Positions 7,828 through 17,147 of a stretch of DNA of 51,528 nt are shown piece after piece. Positions within the stretch are counted from its first letter, which is position 1, and every line of letters begins with the position of its first letter. The notes below the pieces were generated by a model. The model saw nothing but the letters and a program-made list of their open reading frames with translations. It was not told the origin of the DNA and ran no database searches. This stretch comes from Streptomyces sp. NRRL F-6131 (GTDB taxonomy: Bacteria > Actinomycetota > Actinomycetes > Streptomycetales > Streptomycetaceae). Both the position numbers and the translations under genes were made by a program. The stretch is from positions 1-51,528 of the forward strand of contig JOHN01000057.1 in the NCBI GenBank assembly GCA_000719695.1, given 5' to 3'.

Positions 7828-7845
7828 GAGACCAGAACTGAGACC
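7828..7845. repeat. 12-bp-spaced GAGACC repeats (integrase arm-type site?)
   Basis: GAGACC occurs at 7828 and 7840, separated by AGAACT, 99 bases to the right of repeat A. The same arrangement lies 98 bases to the right of repeat B. Tyrosine integrases bind such short direct repeats flanking a tRNA-derived core. Confidence 0.5.
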
Positions 7846-7879
7846 AGGACGGGTCGAGATGGTGGGGATCCCGCCCGGC

Positions 7880-10318
7880 CTACGCGGGCATCACCCCGTG
7901 GATGCGGGAGAGGGTGAACATCCGCTCGTCGTTCCGCAGGTGGCACCAGGCGTGCAGGTGGGGGGCATCCAGTTCGAGCCCGCTGAGGGTGCGGACCGTT
8001 GTGTTGCCCGAGGTCGCGACGTACTCGATCGTGATCGCCTGCCCCTCGTTGACCGCGTGAGCCAGCTGGCGGGCATCGACGAAGGACAGGTTGCGCGCGT
8101 ACCCGGCGATGATCTCCTCGGTGTCGCTGTCGTAGGGGCGGTTGTCCCACGGGTCGGGCTCCGGGATGTCCTGCGGCGCGCCTCGGAGCCGGTTGGCGAG
8201 GGCAGCCAGGTCGACGGCCGCCCGGGCCGCCGTGGTGGGGGTGCTCGGCCGCTGCGTGCGGGACCTTCCGCCGGGCGGGTACGAGGGTTGGACGGGGCCC
8301 GCCGCGCGCGGACGCTGAGCCCGCTCGATGCGGACCGACCCGTCGGGCTTCTCAGCGACCGGGGCGTAGCCTGCGGCTCGCAACGCCTCGAGCGTCCTGT
8401 CCGCCGGGGTCCGGCTGATCAGTACCGTCGGTGCCAGCAGCCGCAGGCCGAGCTGGGCGAGCTTGCGGTGGGCGGCCAGTTCGGCCAGGAGGGCGGGCTC
8501 CTCACCATGGATCACACAGGCCGCGGAGACGACGCGCACCCGACCGTGGCTGCGCGCGGTGTCGTGGATCAGGTACGAGAGCGGTTGCGGTAGCGGCTCG
8601 ACGGCGACGGCGGTCAGGTCGGCCGTGAGGGTGTCGGGGGTGAGGCCCGCGTCGAGGGCGCGGCGAACGCTCCTCGGGCTGAACCGCCATACGGACGCTG
8701 CACCGGCGGCTTCCCGGTCCGCGGCGGAGTCCAGCAGGGCGAGGAGGTACGCAGACGGCGTGCCGGCGACCACGGCCGTGAGGTCGCTGCCGAAGCGGGC
8801 GGTCGCGCTGGCGGCGGGCATCAGCCGCCGGCAGGCGTGGATCAGGGCTTCGGAGTCGCCGGCGAGCAGGGCGGCCCCGATCGGTGACACGGCCCCGCGA
8901 GCGAGTGCGCCGAGCAGTTCCGCCTCCCGGATCAGGGTGGCGAACGGCGTGGTGTCCTGGGGGAGTTCGTCGGCGAGCGGGCGGAGCCACACGAGCAGCG
9001 CTCCCAGGTCCGCCGGGTTCGCCGCGCCTTCGCCCGGCGGGAGCTGCGCCGCGGCTGCGAGTAGCCCCTGCCGGGCCTGAACGCAGCCCCCGCAGGGCGG
9101 TGCCCCGGCGAGCGCCGGCAAGGCCTTCCCGTCCTCGTCGCGGCTCCCTCCGGGAGTCAGCGGGAGTGCCCACCACGCCCGGAGCAGCACGGTGAGCTGG
9201 TCAGCCGGTTCCTGCCCGGCCCAGGTGTCGTAGGACGCGGTCGCCGCGACCCGGTCGCCGTCCCGGGCCAGCAGCCCGGCCGCGCTCGCCGCCTCGAGCA
9301 CGAGGCGTACCAGGATCTCGTCACACTGCGCCGCCTTGCCGATCCGGGACAGCTCGCGGGCGCCGACCCCGCCCGCCTTGAGCAGGGCCGGTGGAGCGGT
9401 CGCGCACACTCCGAGGACGGAGACGGCGTGGGCCGCGAACGCCATCGAGGCGGCGGCGGCTTCCCGTTCGACGTCCGAGACGGTGGCGGGCGCCGACCGC
9501 ACGTCGGGCGGGACGGGGGTGAACGGTGCGTGCCAGTCGGATCCGCGCAGCGCGAGCGCCACCTCCGCGGGCATCCGGGCCGGCCCGTACCGGTGGCGCT
9601 CCCGGATCAGCAGCCCCCGATCCAGCGCCCATTGTTCGCCGGGCTTGGAGTCGGTCTGCGGAGGCCCGAACATGATGAAGCCCTGTTGCTCCGGAGCCTG
9701 ACGGGCCCGCCGATCGAGGAGCCTGCGGGTGGCTGCGGGCGCCTTGGCCACCAGTGCGGCGACCCGATCCGGATCACTGTGATGGTCGACCAGCGCGGCC
9801 AGCCGCATCTCCTTCCGATTGGCGGCAGGTTTGACGCCGAGTTTCGCCAACATGCGGCCCAGTTCGTCGGAATTCGAGCCCGCCAGCAGCTGCACGAGCG
9901 GTGCGTCGAGCCCCAGGGGTGAGCCCCACGCATTCCGCAGCGGCGCCGCCATGTGCAGCAGTCCGTCGCCGGCCGGCCACACCAGAGCACGATCCGCCAG
10001 CGCATCGAGGGCGGCGTCCAACCCGTGGGCGCGGTCACCGTGGCTCGCGTCCAGGAGGCCCGCCAGATCGTCGCGCGACGCGGCCGTCAGCGCGGCGAGG
10101 GCCTCCGCCACCTGGAGGCACGGCAGCGCGAGGCGGGGCAGGGCCAACGCCACGGACGCCGGGCGCTGCAGGCGGTCCGCCAGTTCGCCGACCGACCGCG
10201 GTTCCGGATCCGACACGGCGTCCGGACGCGCTGCCAGGACCCTCTCCAACTCGGCCGCACCGAGACCGCGGAGCCATGCGGTCAGCGCCGATCCGTTCTT
10301 CTTGCCGATGGGGAACAC
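7880..10318 (-). CDS. XPB-N/helicase-associated plus WYL domain protein
   Basis: 812 aa, no Walker A or DEAD/H box, so not a helicase itself. Most of the chain is helical, Ala/Leu-rich and like the actinobacterial helicase-associated (XPB/Ssl2 N-terminal, Helicase_C_3) proteins; the diagnostic module lies around residues 590-690 (HGEEPALLAELAAH through LEALRAAGYAPV). The last ~75 residues are WYL-like (ITIEYVATSGNTTVRTLSGL then LHAWCHLRNDERMFTLSRI); WYL domains bind ligands or nucleic acid and regulate bacterial defence systems. It is the only substantial gene between att repeats A and B and ends 35 bases from the arm repeats. GTG 10318 has a weak ribosome-binding site, so the start is uncertain. 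A defence regulator or effector is inferred, not shown. Confidence 0.75.
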   Translation of the reverse strand: MFPIGKKNGSALTAWLRGLGAAELERVLAARPDAVSDPEPRSVGELADRLQRPASVALALPRLALPCLQVAEALAALTAASRDDLAGLLDASHGDRAHGLDAALDALADRALVWPAGDGLLHMAAPLRNAWGSPLGLDAPLVQLLAGSNSDELGRMLAKLGVKPAANRKEMRLAALVDHHSDPDRVAALVAKAPAATRRLLDRRARQAPEQQGFIMFGPPQTDSKPGEQWALDRGLLIRERHRYGPARMPAEVALALRGSDWHAPFTPVPPDVRSAPATVSDVEREAAAASMAFAAHAVSVLGVCATAPPALLKAGGVGARELSRIGKAAQCDEILVRLVLEAASAAGLLARDGDRVAATASYDTWAGQEPADQLTVLLRAWWALPLTPGGSRDEDGKALPALAGAPPCGGCVQARQGLLAAAAQLPPGEGAANPADLGALLVWLRPLADELPQDTTPFATLIREAELLGALARGAVSPIGAALLAGDSEALIHACRRLMPAASATARFGSDLTAVVAGTPSAYLLALLDSAADREAAGAASVWRFSPRSVRRALDAGLTPDTLTADLTAVAVEPLPQPLSYLIHDTARSHGRVRVVSAACVIHGEEPALLAELAAHRKLAQLGLRLLAPTVLISRTPADRTLEALRAAGYAPVAEKPDGSVRIERAQRPRAAGPVQPSYPPGGRSRTQRPSTPTTAARAAVDLAALANRLRGAPQDIPEPDPWDNRPYDSDTEEIIAGYARNLSFVDARQLAHAVNEGQAITIEYVATSGNTTVRTLSGLELDAPHLHAWCHLRNDERMFTLSRIHGVMPA

Positions 10319-10395
10319 CTCGCCACAAAGAAGGACGGCCTGCCCTGCCGAGGCCGGTCCGGAGCACCAGGATGGCCCACCAAAGGGGGTGAGTG

Positions 10396-10491
10396 CGACG
10401 AAGGCCCGGACCGCTGAGCGGTCCGGGCCTTCTGCCGGCGGAGGATACGAGATTCGAACTCGTGAGGGGTTGCCCCCAACACGCTTTCCAA
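10396..10491. repeat. Attachment-site repeat B, identical over 96 bp to repeat C
   Basis: Base-for-base identical to 26583-26678: hairpin terminator, then the 3' half of tRNA-Ser (minus orientation) up to and including the anticodon. Beyond this the sequence leaves the tRNA (ATTCTCCCG instead of the 5' half), so it is a displaced 3' end made by site-specific integration. Its right flank resembles that of repeat A, so the left ends of both islands are related. Confidence 0.88.
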
Positions 10492-10588
10492 TTCTCCCGA
10501 ACGCTGTCCGCCGGGGTTCAGACCCGTCCTGACCTGCAGTCGAACGAACCGTCGGGCGCCGATTGAACCGCGCTGGACGGGGGCGAAT

Positions 10589-10606
10589 GAGACCTAAACT
10601 GAGACC
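10589..10606. repeat. 12-bp-spaced GAGACC repeats, right arm of repeat B
   Basis: GAGACC at 10589 and 10601 separated by TAAACT, 98 bases from the end of the repeat B core, matching the layout at 7828-7845. jetD ends 41 bases further on, leaving no room for an integrase gene on this side. Confidence 0.5.
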
Positions 10607-10646
10607 ACGCGTCGTCGGCTTTCGGCCGGTCCAGCGACTGCAGGGC

Positions 10647-11822
10647 TCACTGCATGTCCGAGATCCAGGCGTCGGTGGTGGTCAGGTGGCGCAGTCCGAC
10701 GGCCTCCTGCGCCCACCGGTGCCCCTTCACCAAGGCCTCGACGACCGGCTCGAAGTCATCGCTGTCGCCCAGCCAGCCCACCAGCCGCCTGGCATCCTCC
10801 GGTCCGCTGCTCTCCTTGCCGGGAAGGTCGATGCCCACTCGGATCAGTTCGCGGTAGAGGACGGGGGTGGGGCGCACCGGCGGCAGCGCCAGGTCCACGG
10901 CCCTGGCGGACGCCTGGAGGGGAATGTCCAGACCGCTGCTGTCCAAGTCGCCGAAGTAGCGGATCTCGCTGAACTCCCGGTGGCCCGGCACGGTTCCGGA
11001 GAGGTGGTGGTCCTTGATGCTGGCGACGGATGCCTTGAACGACTTCCCGACGCCCCACGCTACGCAGCCGATCCGGTGCTCGATCCTGCCGTCCAGCTCC
11101 CGGAGCCTGCGGACCAGGGAGGTGTAGGTGGCCGAGTTCTCCACGACGAGGAGCACGTCGCCGGCGCCGAGCGAGGTATGCCGGTGGCGCATGTCGGGCG
11201 AGAAGTGGCTGCTGAGCAGCGGAGGGTTTGTTGGGAACGCCCTGATCAGTTCGAAGAACGCCGCCCTGTCCTGGAAGAGCGGCCCGCCGAATCCCTTCTG
11301 GTCTAGGCATTTCTCCGGTTCCGGGAAGCAGGAGATGTACTCCGGCTTCCCGAAGATCTCCAGCGCGCGCTCGCGCAGCGGCACGGCGAGGTCGGGCGCG
11401 ACCAGGTAGGGCATCTCGTGCAGCCAGCGGCTGATGGCCGAATAGGCGACGTGCTGGCGCTCGGTGCTTTCCCTCCGCCCCTTGACCAGGCGGTAGAGCG
11501 CAGGGTGCACTGGGACCTCCTTCCGCGGGGTCGGCACGGGCGCCGGTGCTGTCGCCAGGAGGTGGAGTCCCGGAGGGAAGGGCGCGTTGGCGCGTCGGGC
11601 CATGAGCTTGATGCGATCGGCTGCCACCAGCGCTTCCAGGCACCTGGTGAGGACGGTCTCGTCCTCCTCGCTGGTAGGTCCGCCCTTGAACACGCTGTGG
11701 AAGTCGGCCAGCAAGTCGGCCCCGCCGATCTGCATGTTCGAGTGGCCCTTCCAGCGCCGGTGCTCGGCGCGCTGGTAGAGCCGGGCCAGGAGGCTGCTCG
11801 AAAGCTGGTCGAGCGCGGTCAC
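10647..11822 (-). CDS. jetD: Wadjet defence nuclease subunit JetD (Toprim)
   Basis: 391 aa. A DUF2220-type JetD: N-terminal winged-helix region (residues 1-100) and a C-terminal Toprim domain with LLVVENS (Glu228) and YFGDLDSSGLDI (Asp292, Asp294), the metal-binding residues of topoisomerase VI-like nucleases. JetD cleaves circular DNA trapped and extruded as loops by the JetABC motor, removing plasmids. All acidic residues are present, so it should be active. The GTG start overlaps the jetC stop by 4 bases, and it is the last gene of jetABCD. It ends 41 bases from the attachment-site arm repeats. Confidence 0.9.
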   Translation of the reverse strand: MTALDQLSSSLLARLYQRAEHRRWKGHSNMQIGGADLLADFHSVFKGGPTSEEDETVLTRCLEALVAADRIKLMARRANAPFPPGLHLLATAPAPVPTPRKEVPVHPALYRLVKGRRESTERQHVAYSAISRWLHEMPYLVAPDLAVPLRERALEIFGKPEYISCFPEPEKCLDQKGFGGPLFQDRAAFFELIRAFPTNPPLLSSHFSPDMRHRHTSLGAGDVLLVVENSATYTSLVRRLRELDGRIEHRIGCVAWGVGKSFKASVASIKDHHLSGTVPGHREFSEIRYFGDLDSSGLDIPLQASARAVDLALPPVRPTPVLYRELIRVGIDLPGKESSGPEDARRLVGWLGDSDDFEPVVEALVKGHRWAQEAVGLRHLTTTDAWISDMQ

Positions 11823-14800
11823 CCGGCTGTCGTCCCCTCCCCGTCCGGGCGGGTGTAGTAGCGGGTGGCGGCGATGGCCCCCTGCACGTCTCCCTGGATG
11901 GAGGACTGCAAGCGGTTCGTGAACTGGTCGGAGACCGAGAGGTAACGCCGCCGGGCGCGGAGGTCGGCGTCGTTGCGCATCCTGATGACCAGGGGGAAGA
12001 CGTCCAGGGCGGCCCGGTCGTACAGGCCGGTGGTGTAGACGAGCTGGACGCCGAGCGCCTTGGCCACCGACTGCTGCAGGCGCAGGAGGTAGAGCGCGGA
12101 CGCGCGACCGATCGGATTGTCGAGGAACAGCACCCCGGAGTGCTGGTGGCCCACCCGGCCCCGGTCGTTAGCCCGGAGCGCGGCCATCGTGCAGTACAGG
12201 ACGATCGCGGCGGTGAGGATCTGGCCGCCGGAGAAGATGTCCTTGGTCTCCGAGACCCTGACGCGCTCGATCCCGAGGAGGGCGTCCGGTTTGAGGATGG
12301 TGACCTGGAAGCCCTTGGGTGCGGCCGCGGTCTCGACACCCTTGAGGAGGAGTTGGCGGGCGTCCCGCTTGCCCTGCCTGTTCCTGGCCTCGCTCGCGGC
12401 CTCGTCGATGACGTGGCCCAGGCTTGCGTGGAGCACCTCCTCGCTGGGATCGGTGAAGCCGATCTGCAGGAACTGCTGGCCGGACCAGTTGCCCAGCCCT
12501 TCGGGAAGCCTGGACAGCCGTTGGGCACGCCGGAGCGTACGTAGGGCTTCCTGAACCTGCTGGGTGAACTGCCGCACGATCTGGGTGCGGTGGCGGGTGA
12601 TCGAGGCGAGGTCGACCTCCAGGGTGCGTAGTCGGGGCCTGAGGTCGTCCGCCCACTCCGCGGCGAGCGTAGGCAGCGCGGCGCGGTCGGTGGCAACGAT
12701 GACGCGGCGGCCGGGCGACTGGAGCTCCTCGAACCGGGCATCGCTCGCATGGCCCGAGAGACGGTCGGCGAGTCCCCGTTCGTGTTCCAGGGCCGCCGCC
12801 GAACCCGCCTGCGTTCCGGTGTACTCGCCGTGCAGCCGGGTGTGCTGCTCACGGGCACCGGCCGGATCGCCCTCGTACGCCGACGGCGTGGGCTCGACCG
12901 GTGGCTGTTCCGACGGGCCCCCGAAGACGTCGACCAGCAGCTTGAAGTCGCGGGTCGCCTGCCGGGCCGTCGCATGGGCCTGCACCGCGGCGTCCAGGAG
13001 GGCGGCTCGTGCGGCCGCGTGCTCCGACGCCTCGGCCAGGGCCTCCTCGGCTGCCAGCACAAGCCGTTCGCCGTGCGGGACGTCCTCCGGCGCCCCGAAG
13101 GGATCGAGGCTGACGGGGGCGTCCGCCGCCGGCGCGGGGAAGGCCTCCAGATCGCTTCGGTGCCGCAGGGTCACCGCGATGAGCCTGTCGAGCCGGTCGC
13201 GGAGAACGGCCGTCTGCTGCTCCGCCCGGAGCCGGGCCGCGTTGCGGGAGGGCGTGTCCGCGCCGTCGGGGCCGCCCAGCAGGGTGAGCGCCGTGGCCAG
13301 CTCGCCCTTCTTGTAAGGGGACAGCCCCGCCGCCGCTGCCCGCTCCTCGATCTCCGCGTAGTGCAGATCGGCCAGGAGATCAGCGCCCACCGCCACTCTG
13401 GCGTACTCCTCGGCGGCGGTGCGGTACGCGTGCCGAAGCACTTCGAGTGGATGCTCGGGAGCATCGGCAACGGAGAGGCCGCCCTCGTCGTCGCCCTCGC
13501 CGGCGCGGTCCGGGAGGTCTGCCAGCTCCGTGGTGACTCTGTCCACCGTGGCCCGCAGGGCGTCGGCCGTCCTACGGGCGGCGGCCGCCGCCAGCCGCGC
13601 GTCCTCGGCGGTCATCCGGGCGTCGTCGGCGGCGCTCTGGTGGACGGCGGCGGCCTCGCGCGCCGCCTCCGCCTCTTCGCGCCAACCGGGGATCCTCTCC
13701 TCCTGGGCCGCGAGCGCCTTCAGCGCTTCGAAACGCCGGTCGAGACCGGGCCGAGCCCGGTGCAGGAGACGGAGTTCCTCGCGGGCCGTGTCCAGATGCC
13801 TGGCCAGCCCGTCGCGCGCCTCCTCGGCCGTCGCCGCGGCCAGGCGTGTGGCCAGGGCGGATTCCTCCCACTCCGCCTTTGCGTCGGCGAGGTCGGCCAG
13901 CCTGCCGGGCGGGCACTCCTGGCGCCAGTGCGTCAGCCGGGCGATGAATGCGTTGTGCGTATGCAGCGTCGCTTCGAGTTCAGCGAGTTGACGCTGGTGT
14001 TCGTCGCGGCGCCGACTCCGGGCGACGCGCTCGGCCTCCCCGGCCCGCTCGTCGTACAGCGCCGGGTGCGGTGGGACGACGAGGCCCACACCGAGGGGTG
14101 GCCCGTTCTCCTCATGGACGGCGGACGTGGTGCTCAACGCGATGAAGCCAGTGGGCCGGGAGCCTTCCGCAGCCAGGATGTCGGCCGCGAGGCCCAGGTG
14201 GTCGGCCTCGTTCACCAGGACGCCGGTGACGAGGTGGGGAGCCCTGCTGACGATCTCCTGACGACGCTCGGTGCCGGGCACGGAGGCCAGGTACTCCCAG
14301 CCCGTGCACGCGGATACCCCGCCGGCGTTGAGGAGGTCGCAGATCCCCACCGCCTCGATGGACGACGGCAGAAGGTCGGTGACCTCCAACGCGATCAGCG
14401 CCCGTTCATCGCCGGCCTCCGCCATCCGGACGTCCAGTCTGGTCGCCTCCGCGTCGTCGCGAGCCCGGGCTAGCCGGTCGGACAGCGCCTGCGCCTCACC
14501 GTCGAGGTCGGCCAGCTCACCGCTGTACAGGTTGGCAGCGTGGAGCTCCTCGGCGAGCCTGCGCATGGTCGCGTCCACCGCCTGGAACTCCCGACAGGCG
14601 ATGTCGTACTCGTGCTCGGCGGCATCCTGGAGCCTCCGAGCGGCCTCGTGCTCCTTGCGGGCCTGCTCGTGCCCCTCCTCCAGCCGGCGGATCTCCGACT
14701 CGCATCCGGCTACGCGCTCCTGGTTCAGACGCACACCGGACTCGGCGAGGGCCCGGGCATCGGCGACCGGCATGCCCTCGGCCACCAGCCCGCTCCGGAC

Positions 14801-16294
14801 CGCCGCGCCGATCTCGGCCTCGACTTCGGCGATGAGCCGATCCGCCGTTCCGGCGCGCGCCTTCCGGTCACCGACCGCGACGACCGCCTCGTCGTGTGCG
14901 GCCTGCGCGGTGGTGGCCCGGTGGTCGTGCTCCGCAGCCTTCGACTCGTGCTCGGTGATGTCGGCTTCCAGTTCCTGGACCATGGCGTTCAGCGCGCGCG
15001 AGAGCGTGCGGGCGGCGGAGTCCCGCGCGGACAGGGCCGGGAGGGCGGCCTCCTTGGTCTGGGCGATACGCTCCCGGAGCCGCTTGGCCGTGGTTGTCGC
15101 CTCCAGGTCCCGCAGGACCGCCGGTACGGCCGTCCAAGCCCGCTCGACCGCCACGGCCTCCTGCCAGGCCCGTTCAGCGACCGTCTGCGCTCGCTGCGAC
15201 TCGGCGACCCTCAGCTCGGCCACACGTCGGCGGATCTCGGTCAGGACGGCCTCCGCGCGGCGTCGCCCGTCCGCCGCATCGCGGACCTCGCCCTTCAGTC
15301 GGTCGGCCTCCTTGCCCGTGCGCGCCAGTTCGGCGCGTTCGGCGGAGGCACGCTGTCGGACCCGGTGGATGAAGCGGTCCAGTGCCGCCCGGGCCTCGGT
15401 GAGCCGGAGGTCGGCCGCCTGACGGGCCTCACGGGCTTGGGTGAGCGGTGTCAGCAGGGCAAGTGTGCCTTCGATGAACTCCTTCTCCAGCTCCATGCTG
15501 CCCCGGTCCGCCAGCTTCGCCCCGTACGTGGCGAGGAGCTCGGCCAGGTCCAGGGCCGGTTCCGTGGGAAGGACGGCGGTGAGCAGGAAGTTGACGAACG
15601 CGAGGTCGGTCCCCAGGGAGAAGGCATCGGCCGCTTCTCCCTCGTCGCTGTTCATCGCCCTTTGGTAGCGGAAGAGTTCGGGGTCGAGTCCCAGAGCGGT
15701 GAGCCGGTCGGTCCACTCGCCCTGAAGCTGGAAGAGCCGGTACCCGAGCGCCGGATCGGCATCCTGGGCGAGTCGCAGCTCCTCGCAGTACTGGGCCAGG
15801 CTGAGGTACTTGCCCTCGGTCTCGATCGGCAGGTGCTCCAGGTCGAGCGTCTTCCCCGGACGGAAGTGGTACCACCGCTCGACCAGGTTGGACGAATCGG
15901 CCGACGTCCGCCGGTCCTTCCACTGGCTGACCTTCCCGGTGATCAGCCGTTTGCCGGTGCGCGCGTGAGTCCACTCCAGCACCACGTGCGCGACGTCGTC
16001 GGGCAGTACGAAGCCGTCGAGGAGGTGGGGATTACGGGTGCCGACGACCTGGCGCCGTCCGGGGAGCACGACGGAGAAGATGAGCTTGATCAGAACGGAC
16101 TTGCCGCCCCCGTTCTCAAGGAAGAGCACGCTCGCCGGCGACGGGCGCCGGAGCGGCTCTTCGAGGTCGAACACATCGCCCTGCCGCCCGTTGGCGACCG
16201 GTGCGCCGACGTTGCTGAAGTCCAGCAGTACGTCCTCGTAGCGCGCGGCGTGCGGGCCGACACCGCGCAGCAGGACACGGGACAACTCATACAT
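11819..16294 (-). CDS. jetC: Wadjet SMC-like ATPase JetC
   Basis: 1491 aa. SMC/MukB-type organisation: P-loop near residues 58-67 (FLENGGGKSVLI), two long Glu/Ala/Arg-rich coiled coils (about 280-560 and 780-1000) around a hinge-like globular part (VTDLLPSSIEAVGICDLL to GFIALSTTSAVHEENG), and a C-terminal ABC half with signature FSGGQ near 1355 and Walker B SGVLFLDNP near 1392. Asn follows the Walker B Asp where Glu is usual for SMC ATPases. It forms the DNA loop-extruding motor with JetA and JetB. The P-loop sequence differs from the TIGR02680 (type II) form, so a type III-like system is likely but not certain. Start overlaps jetB by 8 bases. Confidence 0.92.
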   Translation of the reverse strand: MYELSRVLLRGVGPHAARYEDVLLDFSNVGAPVANGRQGDVFDLEEPLRRPSPASVLFLENGGGKSVLIKLIFSVVLPGRRQVVGTRNPHLLDGFVLPDDVAHVVLEWTHARTGKRLITGKVSQWKDRRTSADSSNLVERWYHFRPGKTLDLEHLPIETEGKYLSLAQYCEELRLAQDADPALGYRLFQLQGEWTDRLTALGLDPELFRYQRAMNSDEGEAADAFSLGTDLAFVNFLLTAVLPTEPALDLAELLATYGAKLADRGSMELEKEFIEGTLALLTPLTQAREARQAADLRLTEARAALDRFIHRVRQRASAERAELARTGKEADRLKGEVRDAADGRRRAEAVLTEIRRRVAELRVAESQRAQTVAERAWQEAVAVERAWTAVPAVLRDLEATTTAKRLRERIAQTKEAALPALSARDSAARTLSRALNAMVQELEADITEHESKAAEHDHRATTAQAAHDEAVVAVGDRKARAGTADRLIAEVEAEIGAAVRSGLVAEGMPVADARALAESGVRLNQERVAGCESEIRRLEEGHEQARKEHEAARRLQDAAEHEYDIACREFQAVDATMRRLAEELHAANLYSGELADLDGEAQALSDRLARARDDAEATRLDVRMAEAGDERALIALEVTDLLPSSIEAVGICDLLNAGGVSACTGWEYLASVPGTERRQEIVSRAPHLVTGVLVNEADHLGLAADILAAEGSRPTGFIALSTTSAVHEENGPPLGVGLVVPPHPALYDERAGEAERVARSRRRDEHQRQLAELEATLHTHNAFIARLTHWRQECPPGRLADLADAKAEWEESALATRLAAATAEEARDGLARHLDTAREELRLLHRARPGLDRRFEALKALAAQEERIPGWREEAEAAREAAAVHQSAADDARMTAEDARLAAAAARRTADALRATVDRVTTELADLPDRAGEGDDEGGLSVADAPEHPLEVLRHAYRTAAEEYARVAVGADLLADLHYAEIEERAAAAGLSPYKKGELATALTLLGGPDGADTPSRNAARLRAEQQTAVLRDRLDRLIAVTLRHRSDLEAFPAPAADAPVSLDPFGAPEDVPHGERLVLAAEEALAEASEHAAARAALLDAAVQAHATARQATRDFKLLVDVFGGPSEQPPVEPTPSAYEGDPAGAREQHTRLHGEYTGTQAGSAAALEHERGLADRLSGHASDARFEELQSPGRRVIVATDRAALPTLAAEWADDLRPRLRTLEVDLASITRHRTQIVRQFTQQVQEALRTLRRAQRLSRLPEGLGNWSGQQFLQIGFTDPSEEVLHASLGHVIDEAASEARNRQGKRDARQLLLKGVETAAAPKGFQVTILKPDALLGIERVRVSETKDIFSGGQILTAAIVLYCTMAALRANDRGRVGHQHSGVLFLDNPIGRASALYLLRLQQSVAKALGVQLVYTTGLYDRAALDVFPLVIRMRNDADLRARRRYLSVSDQFTNRLQSSIQGDVQGAIAATRYYTRPDGEGTTAG

Positions 16295-17147
16295 CGAACA
16301 GTTCCCCGGTCATCCCCGTCGGCTCCTCGGCCCGATCGTCCCGGTTGCCAGCCTCCCCGCAGCTCCGCTGCCCGGGGACCATGCGAAGGCGCCCCGAGGA
16401 CATCGGCACCACGCCGAGACTGAGCAACTCGTCGAAGGCCGCGGTGGCCGCCAGCTCACGGACCTGGAGCTGGTAGCGCGTGGTGGTGCGGTACCAGCCC
16501 TCCTCACCGGATCCGGCCACCGTGAGGAAGCCCTGGTCCACCAGGAAGTTCAGCGCCCGTGTGGTCATGCCCCTCGTGGAGTTCATCGCCAACCGTTTGT
16601 CCTTGGTCAATGAGGCCTCCGGCCGACGGGCGTAGGTGCTCCAAACCTTCTCCAGCTCCGGGGTGTCCGAGGGCGTGTCGATCCCGGCCTCCGACTGGGC
16701 GGCCTTCTCCCGCAGGCGGTCGCAGGTGTCCCGGACGGCCCTGTCCACGGCCTCGGCGCTCACCCGGCCGGTGTAGGAGTCGCTGGCCAGGTCGTCGGAG
16801 CGGGGGAACGCCAACGCCGCCACGGCGAGGTGGATGATGCCATGGAGCAGCTTCTCGCCTTCGCCGCGCTGTTTGGCGATCCGCACGTAGTCCTCCATCC
16901 GCGTCTCGAAGACGGAGTTCGGCGCGGCGGCGAGCGCGACGCCGATGTCCTCCGCCGCGCCGAGCACCCGCAGGCCAAGTCCGCGGGCCGTGCGCTCCAC
17001 CAGATGCCGGAACGGCCCGTCCGTGCGGTACCGGCGTAGCAGGTCCCGGTAGGCGCGGTCCTTGGCGGGCCGCAGCCGGGGACGCAGGGCGAAGGCGATG
17101 AGCTTGGCCGCGTCCTCGGCCTCATCCAGGCTGTACACGGGCGTCAC
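16287..17147 (-). CDS. jetB: Wadjet subunit JetB (MukE-like)
   Basis: 286 aa. Two winged-helix-like regions, as expected for the KITE/MukE-type subunit: KLIAFALRPRLRPAKDRAYRDLLRRY near the N-terminus (key residues K, R, Y), and a C-terminal part with TTRALNFLVDQGFLTVAG and a short tail ending in GELFDV. JetB dimers bridge the JetA kleisin and the JetC heads. Identification rests mainly on position between jetA and jetC and on size. GTG start overlaps the jetA stop by 4 bases. Confidence 0.8.
   Translation of the reverse strand: MTPVYSLDEAEDAAKLIAFALRPRLRPAKDRAYRDLLRRYRTDGPFRHLVERTARGLGLRVLGAAEDIGVALAAAPNSVFETRMEDYVRIAKQRGEGEKLLHGIIHLAVAALAFPRSDDLASDSYTGRVSAEAVDRAVRDTCDRLREKAAQSEAGIDTPSDTPELEKVWSTYARRPEASLTKDKRLAMNSTRGMTTRALNFLVDQGFLTVAGSGEEGWYRTTTRYQLQVRELAATAAFDELLSLGVVPMSSGRLRMVPGQRSCGEAGNRDDRAEEPTGMTGELFDV

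Noticed and set aside
12749..14473. Long plus frames (574 and 627 codons) inside jetC
   Set aside because: They are antisense to an unbroken, motif-bearing jetC and show no recognisable domain.
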